Assembly: GCF_020037015.1 (NCBI RefSeq)
Contig: NZ_JAIQDE010000021.1
Span: 62,001 to 126,000, forward strand
Direction of reading: 5' to 3'
From: Corallococcus sp. AS-1-6
GTDB lineage: Bacteria; Myxococcota; Myxococcia; Myxococcales; Myxococcaceae
Length of the DNA: 64,000 bases
Shown here: positions 1 to 8,813 of the stretch, in pieces
How positions within the stretch are numbered: position 1 is the stretch's first letter
Layout: each line of letters starts with the position of its first letter
The notes under the pieces: generated by a model
The model's input: the letters and a program-made list of their open reading frames with translations, nothing else
Database searches by the model: none
What the model was told of the DNA's origin: nothing
Translations under genes and position numbers: made by a program

Positions 1-216
1 ATGCACCTGCGCGAGCAGCGCGCGAGCAACGGGCTGGTGTTGATCACCTCGGTGGTGTTCGTGGCGGTGCTGCTGGCGGTGTGCGTGCTGGAGGTGCGCA
101 CGCGCTTCCGGCCCACGATTCCGCCGGGTCCGTTCCCGGTGGAGGCCCTGCCGGGCGCGATGAACGACCCGAGGAGCGCGAGGCCTCCGGAGCCGGCGGG
201 GCCGCTGAACCCGTAG
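1..216 (+). CDS. Single-pass membrane protein, probably the C-terminal end of a longer gene
   Basis: The frame is open from the first base to a TAG at 214-216 and encodes at least 71 residues. A hydrophobic stretch at residues 11-29 looks like one membrane helix. A Pro-rich, probably soluble tail follows. The window begins exactly at an ATG in this frame, so upstream coding sequence cannot be excluded. I do not recognise the family. It converges on the DUF2254 gene, whose stop lies four bases away, so the two transcripts meet end to end. Confidence 0.45.
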   Translation: MHLREQRASNGLVLITSVVFVAVLLAVCVLEVRTRFRPTIPPGPFPVEALPGAMNDPRSARPPEPAGPLNP

Positions 217-219
217 GGC

Positions 220-1551
220 TCAGCGCGGGCCGTGGCCCTGGGCGCTGGGGCGGCGGGCCATGGCGGCGTCGCGTTCGTCCTGGAAGGACCGGTCGATGCT
301 GGCGTCCAGCAGGCGCAGTTGCCGCTCCAGCTCCTCGCGCCGGAAGGCCGGGGCCACGCTGAGCAGGTCCGTCACCAGGAAGCGCAGGCGCCGGGACACC
401 TGGAGGTCCCCCGCGCCGAAGAGGCGGACCTCATCCACGGTGAGCCGCACGTAGGTGTCCCAGTCCGGCCGGGGACACAGCAGCCGGAGCGCGCCGGTGT
501 CGTCCTGGCGTGACGGGGACGGGAAGCGCCGGTGGACCATGCGGCGCAGCAGGTCGTGGAGCGGGTCGATGGCCTGCACCGCCGTGGTGGGGTCGTTGAT
601 GCCGGGAGACAGGGCCCGCTCCGCCACGTCCACGAGCTGGCGGAAGCCGAAGGCGGTGTCCTGCTGGAGCGTGCGCTCCCGCCCCGTGCCCACCGCGTCG
701 GTCAGGTCCTTCACGTCGAGCTTCGCGCCGTCGCCCCAGACCTCGAAGAGGGGCGCGCCGTGCGGCACGAAGTCGCCCATCATCGGGACCAGCCCCACCA
801 GTACGCCGGCCTTCTTCGCGCAGGCCAGCAGCCGCTCCTCGTCCACGGTGACGAGCACGCCGGAGGAGCCCCCGTGGGGCACCACCAGCGACGGCGGGGC
901 CTGGGGCCGCTGGAGGGCCGGGTCGTGCGCGTCCTGGCCCACGCCCTCCGGGTACATCCGCTCCAGCGTGGCGCACGTCTCCTCGCGGATGCGATCCAGG
1001 ATGACCACGGCGCGGATGGACTGGGCGACGTGGTGGATGAAGAAGATGAACGCGCCCACGCACGCGAGCACCAGCACCAGGGCCAGCCAGACGGACAACG
1101 ACGGCACGTGGGCCTGGATGTGCAGCTCCTCGGAGGTGCCCCGCACGCTCCGCAGGGTCAGCAGGGCATAGACGAAGGTGCCCACGAAGATGCCCAGGGT
1201 GAGCTGGCTCTGCCGGTCGCTCAGGAACGTGCGCAGGATGCGCGGCGAGTACTGGTTGCTGGCCTGCTGGAGCACGAGGATGGTGACGGAGAAGACCAGG
1301 CCGGAGAACGTCATCATCGAAGAGGCCACGGCGCTGAGCACCGAGCGCGCCCCCTCCGGTCCGCCGCGGAAGAGGTACCAGGCCGACTCCCGCTGCACCA
1401 GCCGCGCGTCGAGCGCCTCGGCGCCGGAGGACAGGGCGACGGCCGCCGCCACGCAGAAGGCGGGGATGAGCCAGTAGCTCGTGCCCAGCTTCTCCGCGAG
1501 ACGTGTGGTGCGCAGCCGGGTGAGGGCGCGCGGGACCACTCCTTGGCTCAT
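220..1551 (-). CDS. DUF2254 family predicted membrane protein
   Basis: This 443-residue protein has about four hydrophobic segments in its first 180 residues (around 26-45, 75-97, 115-135 and 150-175) and a soluble C-terminal half. The N-terminal pattern, with MTFSGLVFSVTILVLQ after the second helix and QYSPR just beyond, is characteristic of DUF2254. Members are about 400-450 residues long, so it looks full length. The family has no established function; inner-membrane location is inferred from the helices. Codon use is ordinary for the window. Confidence 0.85.
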   Translation of the reverse strand: MSQGVVPRALTRLRTTRLAEKLGTSYWLIPAFCVAAAVALSSGAEALDARLVQRESAWYLFRGGPEGARSVLSAVASSMMTFSGLVFSVTILVLQQASNQYSPRILRTFLSDRQSQLTLGIFVGTFVYALLTLRSVRGTSEELHIQAHVPSLSVWLALVLVLACVGAFIFFIHHVAQSIRAVVILDRIREETCATLERMYPEGVGQDAHDPALQRPQAPPSLVVPHGGSSGVLVTVDEERLLACAKKAGVLVGLVPMMGDFVPHGAPLFEVWGDGAKLDVKDLTDAVGTGRERTLQQDTAFGFRQLVDVAERALSPGINDPTTAVQAIDPLHDLLRRMVHRRFPSPSRQDDTGALRLLCPRPDWDTYVRLTVDEVRLFGAGDLQVSRRLRFLVTDLLSVAPAFRREELERQLRLLDASIDRSFQDERDAAMARRPSAQGHGPR

Positions 1552-1627
1552 AGGAGGACGTTATGCACGCCGGGCGTCCGTCACGCGCGGGGAGCGGCTG
1601 CCTGCCTGGTGGCTCGGGACGCGCGGC

Positions 1628-2173
1628 TCAGGCCTCGTGCTTCAAGAGCCGGAGCTGACGGCGCAGCCGGTCTATGCGGGTGAGGACGTCGCGTGCGGCG
1701 GGCACCGTGCCCAGCGCCGCGCCGAAGGCGATGTGCAGGAGGAACAGCATCGACGTCGGGGCCGCGCGCGAGAGCGGGGGGGATGAGAAGGGAATCATCA
1801 ACCAGGTCATCACCGTCCACAGGCCCATGCCGTAGAGCACTCCCAGGCAGAGCGCCGCGACGGCGGTCCCCCGGCGTGGCAGCAGCAGCGCGAAGCCCGT
1901 GGCCAGTCCGCCCGCCACGGCGAAGTGGATGAACAGGCCGAGCACCACGGCGAAGACCCCGTGGGCCGCGCCATCGCGGAAGAACAGCCCCGCCACGAGG
2001 AGCGCGGGCCTCCAGGGCTCGCCGTGCAGCACGCCCGAGAACGCGCAGGCGAGCACCGCCATCACGAACGCGCCCAACGCTCCCGCGCCCGCACCCGGGA
2101 GCACGACATCGCGCACCGGGTTCCATGGCGCCACCGCGAGGTCCACCGCCCGAGTCCGCTGCTGCTTGCGCAT
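1628..2173 (-). CDS. Polytopic membrane protein of unknown function
   Basis: The protein is 181 residues if it starts at the ATG at 2173-2171 (MRKQQRTRAVD). The frame is open further upstream to 2407, but that extension is Arg/Gly-rich low-complexity sequence, so the shorter start was chosen. Four hydrophobic segments are visible at about 28-48, 58-75, 82-102 and 110-130. A short basic tail with an RRQLRLLKHE motif follows. It resembles small uncharacterised membrane proteins of myxobacteria; no function is suggested. It stands alone and is divergent from the enolase-superfamily gene at 2401. Confidence 0.7.
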   Translation of the reverse strand: MRKQQRTRAVDLAVAPWNPVRDVVLPGAGAGALGAFVMAVLACAFSGVLHGEPWRPALLVAGLFFRDGAAHGVFAVVLGLFIHFAVAGGLATGFALLLPRRGTAVAALCLGVLYGMGLWTVMTWLMIPFSSPPLSRAAPTSMLFLLHIAFGAALGTVPAARDVLTRIDRLRRQLRLLKHEA

Positions 2174-2361
2174 GCCCAGCCTCCCGAGCGGCCCGGAGGG
2201 CCCTGGCCTTGCGCGCCCCGGATCCACTCTGGCCTCAACCTGGGGACGGAGGCCCGCGCGGGCACCCGCCAAGAGGACGCGCCTCACGGAGCGCCCGGCG
2301 CACGTCCCGGACAGCGTGCGTGCGAGAGGTCCCGCCGCACTGCCATCCCGCACCCAGCGCC

Positions 2362-2367
2362 TAGCTT
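2362..2367 (+). promoter_or_regulatory. Candidate -10 element TAGCTT
   Basis: The hexamer TAGCTT lies 33 bases before the ATG at 2401 and fits the general -10 pattern TANNNT. The same kind of hexamer precedes many genes in the window. No clear -35 element is seen. Confidence 0.35.
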
Positions 2368-2400
2368 CACCGTGAAGCCCTCGGAACTCGAAGGAACCCG

Positions 2401-3528
2401 ATGCCATCCTCCACCCGCCATGACAGCGCCGCCGCGCCCATCGAGCGGGTCGATGTCTCCGCGTACACCGTGCCCACGGACCCGCCGGAGTCCGACGGCA
2501 CCTTCGCCTGGACGTCCACCACGCTGCTGCTCGTGGAGCCCGTGGCCGGAGGCCAGCGCGGGCTGGGCTACACGTACGCGGCCACGGCCGGCGCCGCGTT
2601 GATCCGCGACATGCTCGTCCCGCTGCTCGTGAGCGAGGACGCCTGGGACCTCCCGGCGCGGATGGCGTCGCTCCTGCGCCGGGTGCGCAACGCCGGCTCG
2701 CGCGGCCTCGTGGCCCGGGCCCTGTCCGCCGTGGACACCGCCCTCTGGGACCTGAAGGCGAAGCTGCTGGGCGTGCCGCTCGCCCGGCTGTTCGGTCAGG
2801 CCCGCCCCGCCGCGCCCCTCTACGGCAGCGGCGGCTTCACCAGCGACTCGGACCGGCGGCTCCAGACGCAGCTCACGGGGTGGGCGGACGCGGGCATCCC
2901 TCGCGTGAAGATGAAGGTGGGCACCCACGCGGACGCCGACCCCGCCCGCGTGCGCGGCGCGCGCGAGGCCCTGGGGCCCGGGCCCGCCCTCTTCGTGGAC
3001 GCCAACGGCGCGTACACCGTGAAGCAGGCGCTGGCCCTGGCGCGCGACTTCCGCGAGGCCGGCGTGTCCTGGTTCGAGGAGCCCGTCTCCAGCGACGACC
3101 TGGCCGGCCTGCGCCTCGTGCGCGACCGCGGGCCCGCGGGCCTGGACGTCGCCGCGGGCGAGTACGGCGACAGCGGCCCCTACTTCCGCCGCATGCTGGA
3201 GGCGGGCGCGGTGGACGTGCTCCAGGCGGACGCCACGCGCTGCCTGGGCTTCACCGGCTTCCTCCAGGCGGACGCGCTGGCGGAGGCCTTCCACGTCCCC
3301 CTGTCCGCGCACTGCGCCCCGGCCCTGCACCTGCACGTGGCCTGCGCCGCCCGGCGGCTGGTGCACGTGGAGTACTTCCATGACCACGCGCGGCTGGAGC
3401 GGATGCTCTTCGACGGCGTCCCTCCGCCCGTGCACGGCGCGATGGCGCCGGACCTGTCCCGGCCCGGACTCGGGCTGGAGCTCAAACGGGCGGACGCCGC
3501 CCGCTTCGCCGTGGAGACCTCCCCATGA
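2401..3528 (+). CDS. Enolase-superfamily enzyme (mandelate racemase / muconate-lactonizing type)
   Basis: This 375-residue protein has the two-domain plan of the superfamily: a capping domain (about 13-130) and a barrel (about 140-360). The catalytic KxK is at K170-K172. Likely Mg ligands are D200 (DANG), E226 or E227 (FEEP) and E254 (GEYGD). D277 and H304 (SAHCAP) could form the acid/base dyad. Such enzymes abstract the proton alpha to a carboxylate of a sugar acid or related substrate; the substrate cannot be named from sequence. The next gene starts inside its stop codon region (4-base overlap), so the enzyme and the flavin/Fe-S oxidoreductase are probably cotranscribed and may act on one organic-acid pathway. 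Confidence 0.85.
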   Translation: MPSSTRHDSAAAPIERVDVSAYTVPTDPPESDGTFAWTSTTLLLVEPVAGGQRGLGYTYAATAGAALIRDMLVPLLVSEDAWDLPARMASLLRRVRNAGSRGLVARALSAVDTALWDLKAKLLGVPLARLFGQARPAAPLYGSGGFTSDSDRRLQTQLTGWADAGIPRVKMKVGTHADADPARVRGAREALGPGPALFVDANGAYTVKQALALARDFREAGVSWFEEPVSSDDLAGLRLVRDRGPAGLDVAAGEYGDSGPYFRRMLEAGAVDVLQADATRCLGFTGFLQADALAEAFHVPLSAHCAPALHLHVACAARRLVHVEYFHDHARLERMLFDGVPPPVHGAMAPDLSRPGLGLELKRADAARFAVETSP

Positions 3529-6500
3529 CAACGACCTTCCTGGACACCCTGCGCCACGCGCGCCGCCCCCGCGCCGCCGCCCCGCGCGAGCGGAGGGCCG
3601 TGGACGTGGCGGGCCTGGAGCGCGAGCTGCGCCGCCGGGTGCGAGGCGACGTGCGCTTCGACCCGGGCGACCGCGCGCTGTACGCCACGGACGCGTCCAA
3701 CTACCGGCAGGTGCCGCTGGGCGTGGTGTGCCCCCGCACCGTGGAGGACGTGGAGGAGACGGTGCGGCTGTGCCGGAGGTTCGGCGCGCCCCTGATGTCC
3801 CGGGGCGGCGGCACCGCGCTCGCGGGCCAGACGTGCAACGTGGCGGTGGTGCTGGACTTCTCCCGGCACCTGGACCGCGTGCTGCACATCGACCCCGAGC
3901 GGCGGCTCGCCCGCGTGCAGCCCGGCACCGTGCTGGACGTGCTCCGCGTGGAGGCCGTGAAGCGCCACGGCCTCACCTTCGGCCCGGACCCCGCCACCCA
4001 CAACCGCTGCACGCTGGGCGGGATGCTCGGCAACAACTCCTGCGGCGTGCACGCGCAGATGGCCGGCCGCGTGGCGGACAACACCGAGTCCCTGGACGTG
4101 CTCACCTACGACGGCGTGCGCCTGCGCGTGGGCCGCACGTCCGACGCGGAGCTGGCGCGCCTGATGCGCGAGCCGGGCCGCGTGGGCGAACTCTACCGGG
4201 GCATGAAGGCGCTGCGCGACCGCTACGCCGGCCTCATCCGCGCCAGATACCCGCGCATCCCCCGCCGCGTGTCCGGCTTCAACCTGGACGAGCTGCTCCC
4301 GGAGAACGGCTTCCACGTCGCGCGCGCCCTGGTGGGCACCGAGGGCACCTGCGTCACCGTGCTGGAGGCCACGCTGAAGCTGGTGCCGGAGCCCGGGGCG
4401 CGCTCCCTGCTGGTGCTGGGCTACCCGGACGTGTTCCGCGCCGCGGACGACGTCCCGGAGGTGGTGGAGGCGGGGCCCATCGGCCTGGAGGGCATGGACG
4501 CGAAGCTCATCGACGGGATGCGGCGCAAGCACCTGCACGTGCAGGACCTGCCGCTGCTGCCGGACGGCGAGGGCTGGCTGGTGGTGGAGTTCGGCGGGGA
4601 CTCCAAGGCGGACTCGGACGCGAAGGCGCACGCGCTGATGGACCGGCTGAAGGCGAGAGGCCACGCGCCGTCCATGCACCTCTACGACGACAAGGCGCAG
4701 GAGGAGCTCATCTGGGAGGTCCGCGAGTCCGGCCTGGGCGCCACGGCGTTCATCCCGGGAGAGGCGGACACGTGGCCGGGGTGGGAGGACTCGGCGGTGC
4801 CCCCGGAGCGCATCGGCCTGTACCTGCGGGACTTCCGCGGGCTGCTGGACCGCTTCGGCTACAAGGCGTCGCTCTACGGCCACTTCGGCCAGGGCTGCCT
4901 GCACTGCCGCATCAGCTTCGAGCTGCGCACGCGCGAGGGCATCGCGCGCTACCGCCGCTTCGTGGAGGAGGCGGCGGACCTGGTGGTGCGCCACGGCGGC
5001 TCGCTGTCCGGCGAGCACGGCGACGGCCAGTCCCGCGCGGAGCTGCTGCCGAAGATGTTCGGAGCGGAGCTGGTGCGCGCCTTCGGGGAGTTCAAGCGGC
5101 TGTGGGACCCGGAGGGCGGGATGAACCCGCGCAAGGTCGTGGACCCGTACCGGCTGGACGAGAACCTGCGCCTGGGCACGCGCTACGCCCCCGCCGAGCC
5201 GCGCACGCACTTCCAGTTCCCGGAGGACCAGGGCAGCTTCTCGCGCGCCACCACGCGCTGCGTGGGCGTGGGCAAGTGCCGGCGCACCGGGGGCGGCACC
5301 ATGTGCCCCAGCTACATGGTCACGCACGAGGAGCGGCACTCCACGCGAGGCCGCGCGCACCTGCTCTTCGAGATGCTGCGCGGCGACGTGGTGGGGAAGG
5401 GCTGGAGGAGCCCGCAGGTGAAGGACGCGCTGGACCTGTGCCTCGCGTGCAAGGGCTGCAAGTCCGACTGCCCGGTGAACGTGGACATGGCCACGTACAA
5501 GGCGGAGTTCTTGAGCCACCACTACCGGGGCCGCCTGCGTCCCCGGCACGCGTATGCCTTTGGCCTGGTGATGTTCTGGGCCCGCGTGGGCGGGAGGGTG
5601 CCGTGGCTGGCGAACCTCCTCACGCACGCGCCGGGGCTGCGGACGCTGGCGAAGGCGGCCGCGGGCGTGCACCCCGCGCGCGAGGTCCCCCGCTTCACCG
5701 CGACGCCCTTCCAGCGGCGCGTGCGCGGCAGGCGCCCGGCGGTGGGGCCGCGAGGCCCGGTGGTGCTCTTCCCGGACACCTTCAACAACTTCTTCCACGC
5801 GGACACGGCCTCCGCGGCGCTGGAGGTGCTGGAGGCGGCGGGCTTCGAGGTGCGCGTGCCCCAGGGCTTCGTCTGCTGCGGCCGGCCGCTCTACGACTAC
5901 GGGATGCTGGACACCGCGAAGGCGCTGCTGCGGCACACGCTGACGCGCTTCCGCGAGGACATCCGCGCGGGGGTCCCCTTCGTGCTGCTGGAGCCCAGTT
6001 GCGCGGCGGTCTTCCGCGACGAGCTGCTCAACCTCTTCCCACATGACGAGGACGCGCAGCGGCTGGCCGCGCAGACGTATGTCTTGAGCGAGCTGTTGCG
6101 GAAGCGGGCGCCGGACTTCCAGCTCCCGAAGCTGGAGGGGAAGGCGCTGGTGCAGGCGCACTGCCACCACCAGGCGGTGATGAAGTTCCACGACGAGAAG
6201 CAGTGGTTGGACCGCACGGGGCTGGACTGGGAGAAGCCGGACTCGGGCTGCTGCGGCATGGCGGGCGCGTTCGGCTACGAGCGCGACAAGTACGGCGTGT
6301 CCCAGGCCTGCGGCGAGCGGGTCATCCTCCCCAGGGTGCGCGCCGCGCCGCGTGACACGCTGCTCATCGCGGACGGGTTCAGTTGCCGGGAGCAGATCCG
6401 CCAGGCCACGGGGCGTCAGCCGCTGCACCTGGCGCAGGTGCTGCGGAAGGCGCTGCGGCGCGGCGAGGACGTGCCGGACGAAGCGCCCGCCCGGCCGCGC

Positions 6501-6566
6501 CTGTCCGCGGCCCTGGCGGTGGGCGGGGTGTTGATGGCCGCGGGGCTGGTCTCCTGGAGGGCCTGA
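3525..6566 (+). CDS. FAD-linked oxidase fused to Fe-S / CCG-domain reductase (D-lactate/glycolate dehydrogenase type)
   Basis: This 1013-residue fusion carries a PCMH-type FAD-binding domain (about 50-230), an FAD-oxidase C-terminal domain (about 240-520), and a 4Fe-4S ferredoxin-like region with the cluster motif CLACKGCKSDCP near 640-655. Two CCG cysteine-rich domains follow (VCCGRP near 785 and SGCCGMAG near 910). A short hydrophobic segment at the very end may touch the membrane. The architecture matches GlcD/GlcF-type or Dld-type 2-hydroxyacid dehydrogenases, which pass electrons from a hydroxyacid through flavin and Fe-S centres to quinones. Its start overlaps the preceding enolase-family gene by four bases (ATGA), indicating translational coupling. 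The exact substrate is unknown. Confidence 0.85.
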   Translation: MTTTFLDTLRHARRPRAAAPRERRAVDVAGLERELRRRVRGDVRFDPGDRALYATDASNYRQVPLGVVCPRTVEDVEETVRLCRRFGAPLMSRGGGTALAGQTCNVAVVLDFSRHLDRVLHIDPERRLARVQPGTVLDVLRVEAVKRHGLTFGPDPATHNRCTLGGMLGNNSCGVHAQMAGRVADNTESLDVLTYDGVRLRVGRTSDAELARLMREPGRVGELYRGMKALRDRYAGLIRARYPRIPRRVSGFNLDELLPENGFHVARALVGTEGTCVTVLEATLKLVPEPGARSLLVLGYPDVFRAADDVPEVVEAGPIGLEGMDAKLIDGMRRKHLHVQDLPLLPDGEGWLVVEFGGDSKADSDAKAHALMDRLKARGHAPSMHLYDDKAQEELIWEVRESGLGATAFIPGEADTWPGWEDSAVPPERIGLYLRDFRGLLDRFGYKASLYGHFGQGCLHCRISFELRTREGIARYRRFVEEAADLVVRHGGSLSGEHGDGQSRAELLPKMFGAELVRAFGEFKRLWDPEGGMNPRKVVDPYRLDENLRLGTRYAPAEPRTHFQFPEDQGSFSRATTRCVGVGKCRRTGGGTMCPSYMVTHEERHSTRGRAHLLFEMLRGDVVGKGWRSPQVKDALDLCLACKGCKSDCPVNVDMATYKAEFLSHHYRGRLRPRHAYAFGLVMFWARVGGRVPWLANLLTHAPGLRTLAKAAAGVHPAREVPRFTATPFQRRVRGRRPAVGPRGPVVLFPDTFNNFFHADTASAALEVLEAAGFEVRVPQGFVCCGRPLYDYGMLDTAKALLRHTLTRFREDIRAGVPFVLLEPSCAAVFRDELLNLFPHDEDAQRLAAQTYVLSELLRKRAPDFQLPKLEGKALVQAHCHHQAVMKFHDEKQWLDRTGLDWEKPDSGCCGMAGAFGYERDKYGVSQACGERVILPRVRAAPRDTLLIADGFSCREQIRQATGRQPLHLAQVLRKALRRGEDVPDEAPARPRLSAALAVGGVLMAAGLVSWRA

Positions 6567-6628
6567 AGGCCCCACACGCGGAGCGTGGGTCCGACTGGAG
6601 CCATGGACGGCCCCTGGGGGGAGGCCGC

Positions 6629-6634
6629 TAGGCT
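6629..6634 (+). promoter_or_regulatory. Candidate -10 element TAGGCT, near-leaderless start
   Basis: TAGGCT ends seven bases before the in-frame GTG at 6642. Transcription would begin about at the start codon. This placement favours the GTG over the upstream ATG at 6603. Confidence 0.35.
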
Positions 6635-6641
6635 TCCGGCT

Positions 6642-7523
6642 GTGATTGCCTCCGTCCGCTTCGAGCACTACCGGTGTCTGCTTCGCGTGCAGCTCGCCCT
6701 GGAGCCGTTGACCGTCCTGGTGGGGCCCTCCGCGTCGGGGAAGACGGCCGTGCTGGAGGGGCTCCAGCACCAGCTCGCGTACGAGCCGTCGGACTTCTGG
6801 CGCCGGGACGAGTCCCGCCCGCTCTCGATTGAGTGGACGTACGCGCACGGCGACCGCACGCGCGTGGAGTATCCGTTCAGCGTGATGGACACCCTGCCCG
6901 GGCAGGGGCACTCCACGCAGCAGTTGACGTTGAGCATGGAGGCGCTGCGGGCGGGAGGCTCATCCGCGAAGGCGACGTGGCTGGAGCGCAAGGGCGGCAA
7001 CCTCGCGAGCGTCTTCGCGGCGCTGCCCATGTCCACGCGGGACGTCATCTCCCGGGAGCTGGCGAAGCGGGTGCCGTCGCTGTCGGAGGTGGACGTGGCG
7101 CGGGACCTGGAGGACCGCGCCTTCCGGCTGCGCTTCCGCGACCGCTGGAGCCCGGACGTGTGGTTCGGCCCCGACGACGTGTCGGACGGGGTGCTGTGGC
7201 TGCTCGCGTTCCTGGTGCTGCCCTACCAGCGCCCGCTGCCGGAGCTGCTCACGCTGGACGAGCCGGAGCGCGCCCTGCACCCGGGCCTGGTGCGCGAGGT
7301 GCTGGAGCTGCTGCGCGCCATGACGCGAGGCGAGTCCACGGGAGGCCAGCCGGTGCAGGTGGTGCTGGCCACGCACTCGCCGGACCTCCTGGAGCACGTG
7401 CGCCCGGAAGAGGTGCGCCTGTTGTCGCGAGAGCCCGCGGACGGCTCCGTGCGCGTGAGCCCCGTGCCCGCCACCGCGCTCCACTGGCGCCGCGAGTGCC
7501 GGGAGCTGCTGGACACGCTGTAG
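6642..7523 (+). CDS. AAA family ATPase (RecF/OLD-like, AAA_21 type)
   Basis: The protein is about 293 residues from the GTG at 6642; an ATG at 6603 is the alternative start. It has a Walker A GPSASGKT near residue 27, an ABC-like signature DDVSDGVLW near 190, a Walker B LLTLDEPERALHP near 220 and a final ATHSPDL switch motif. This set defines the compact SMC-like ATPases related to RecF and OLD. Such proteins couple ATP binding to DNA or nucleotide processing, often in defence or repair. It has typical high-GC codon use, unlike the similar ATPase that follows 80 bases downstream. No nuclease domain is attached, so its effector is unknown. Confidence 0.75.
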   Translation: MIASVRFEHYRCLLRVQLALEPLTVLVGPSASGKTAVLEGLQHQLAYEPSDFWRRDESRPLSIEWTYAHGDRTRVEYPFSVMDTLPGQGHSTQQLTLSMEALRAGGSSAKATWLERKGGNLASVFAALPMSTRDVISRELAKRVPSLSEVDVARDLEDRAFRLRFRDRWSPDVWFGPDDVSDGVLWLLAFLVLPYQRPLPELLTLDEPERALHPGLVREVLELLRAMTRGESTGGQPVQVVLATHSPDLLEHVRPEEVRLLSREPADGSVRVSPVPATALHWRRECRELLDTL

Positions 7524-7592
7524 CACTGGGGGGCAGCGTCCTTCCGGAGACGGGAGGGAAGCGGAATGGGTCCGGAGTGATGGGGTCCCAGG

Positions 7593-7598
7593 TAGAGT
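7593..7598 (+). promoter_or_regulatory. Candidate -10 element TAGAGT before the AAA/DUF4276 unit
   Basis: TAGAGT ends six bases before the ATG at 7605, so the transcript would be leaderless or nearly so. No Shine-Dalgarno sequence lies in the remaining six bases. Confidence 0.35.
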
Positions 7599-7604
7599 GG
7601 TGGA

Positions 7605-8813
7605 ATGCTGCGCAGCATCCGCCTCCGGAATCTTCTTTCATTCGGACCTGGTTCCGAACTCTTCCCTCTTCGGGCACTCAACGTCCTGATTGGCCCGAAC
7701 GCGTCCGGAAAGTCCAACCTCATCGAGGCCTTGGGACTCCTGCGGGCGACCCCTCGCAATCTCCTTGCTCCGATTCGCGAGGGGGGGGGCGTGACGGAGT
7801 GGTTGTGGAGAGGAGGGCAGGACCCCAAGCCGCCTACGGCTCAGTTGGAGATCCTCCTGGAGTATCCCGAAGGCGATATGCCGCTGCGCTACGAGCTGGC
7901 CTTCACGGTCGCAGGACAGCATCTCAGCCTGGTTGACGAAGTTGTTTCGATTGAGCCCCCCGTGGAGCCGGCTGAAACGTCGTCAGGCTTCTACCGGTAC
8001 AACGCGGGCCAACCCGTTATCAGCCTCAGGAAGAATTTGAGCGCCAGGCCTGGCTCTGGGCAGGGGCGTGAATTCAGACTTTTGGAAAATGCCCGGATCA
8101 GTTCGGAGCAGTCCATCTTGTCGCAGCGACGCGATCCGGATCTGTATCCTGAGTTGACCTACGTGAGTTCCTTCCTGGAAGGCATCTCGCTGCATCGTGA
8201 GTGGAGTATCGGCCGATTCACACCTCCGCGTCGGCCTCAGCAAGCGGACCTCCCTGGAGACTTCCTGTTGGAGGACGCGAGCAATCTGGGGCTCGTCCTC
8301 AACGACTTGATGTCCCGGCCAGGAGTGAAGAAGACGCTCTTGGAGAACCTCAAGCTCCTCTATGCGAGGGTGGAGGACTTCTCGGTCAGGATTCAGGGTG
8401 GCACGCTTCAGGTGTACTTCCATGAGGAGGGACTGAACGCGCCGATTCCCGCGACCCGATTGTCCGACGGGACGCTGCGCTACCTCTGCCTGCTCACCCT
8501 GCTGTGCCACCCGACGCCGCCGCCACTGGTCTGCATCGAGGAGCCAGAGCTCGGGTTGCATCCCGACATCCTACCGGTCATCGGAAGGCTCCTGCGCGAA
8601 GCGAGCACACGCACACAGCTCATCGTGACCACGCACTCGGACACGTTGATCTCCGCGCTCTCGGAGGTGCCGGAGTCCGTCGTCGTCTGTGAGCAGGAGC
8701 AGGGTGGAACGGTGCTGCGGCGCCTGGAGAAGGACAAGCTGTCGGAGTGGTTGTCGCGGTACAGCCTGGGGGAGGTCTGGCGGATGGGCGAGTTGGGCGG
8801 AACCCGATGGTGA
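7605..8813 (+). CDS. AAA family ATPase of an AAA/DUF4276 two-gene unit
   Basis: This 402-residue ATPase has Walker A GPNASGKS at 30-37, signature LSDGT at 286-290, Walker B CIEEPELGLHP around 310-320 and the TTHSD switch at 342-346. It is an AAA_21-type ATPase related to RecF/OLD. The last seven bases overlap the next gene (ATGGTGA), so the ATPase and the DUF4276 protein are almost certainly made together. Base composition is visibly lower in GC and the codon choice more relaxed than in flanking genes, suggesting acquisition by transfer. Pairs of such an ATPase with a small TOPRIM-like partner are known in anti-phage systems; a defence role here is inference. Confidence 0.85.
   Translation: MLRSIRLRNLLSFGPGSELFPLRALNVLIGPNASGKSNLIEALGLLRATPRNLLAPIREGGGVTEWLWRGGQDPKPPTAQLEILLEYPEGDMPLRYELAFTVAGQHLSLVDEVVSIEPPVEPAETSSGFYRYNAGQPVISLRKNLSARPGSGQGREFRLLENARISSEQSILSQRRDPDLYPELTYVSSFLEGISLHREWSIGRFTPPRRPQQADLPGDFLLEDASNLGLVLNDLMSRPGVKKTLLENLKLLYARVEDFSVRIQGGTLQVYFHEEGLNAPIPATRLSDGTLRYLCLLTLLCHPTPPPLVCIEEPELGLHPDILPVIGRLLREASTRTQLIVTTHSDTLISALSEVPESVVVCEQEQGGTVLRRLEKDKLSEWLSRYSLGEVWRMGELGGTRW

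Noticed and set aside
3180-6911. Very long open frame on the minus strand (over 1200 codons)
   Set aside because: It lies antisense to the enolase and FAD/Fe-S genes. Its translation is His/Arg/Ala/Gly-rich with no domain, the usual shadow of high-GC codon bias.
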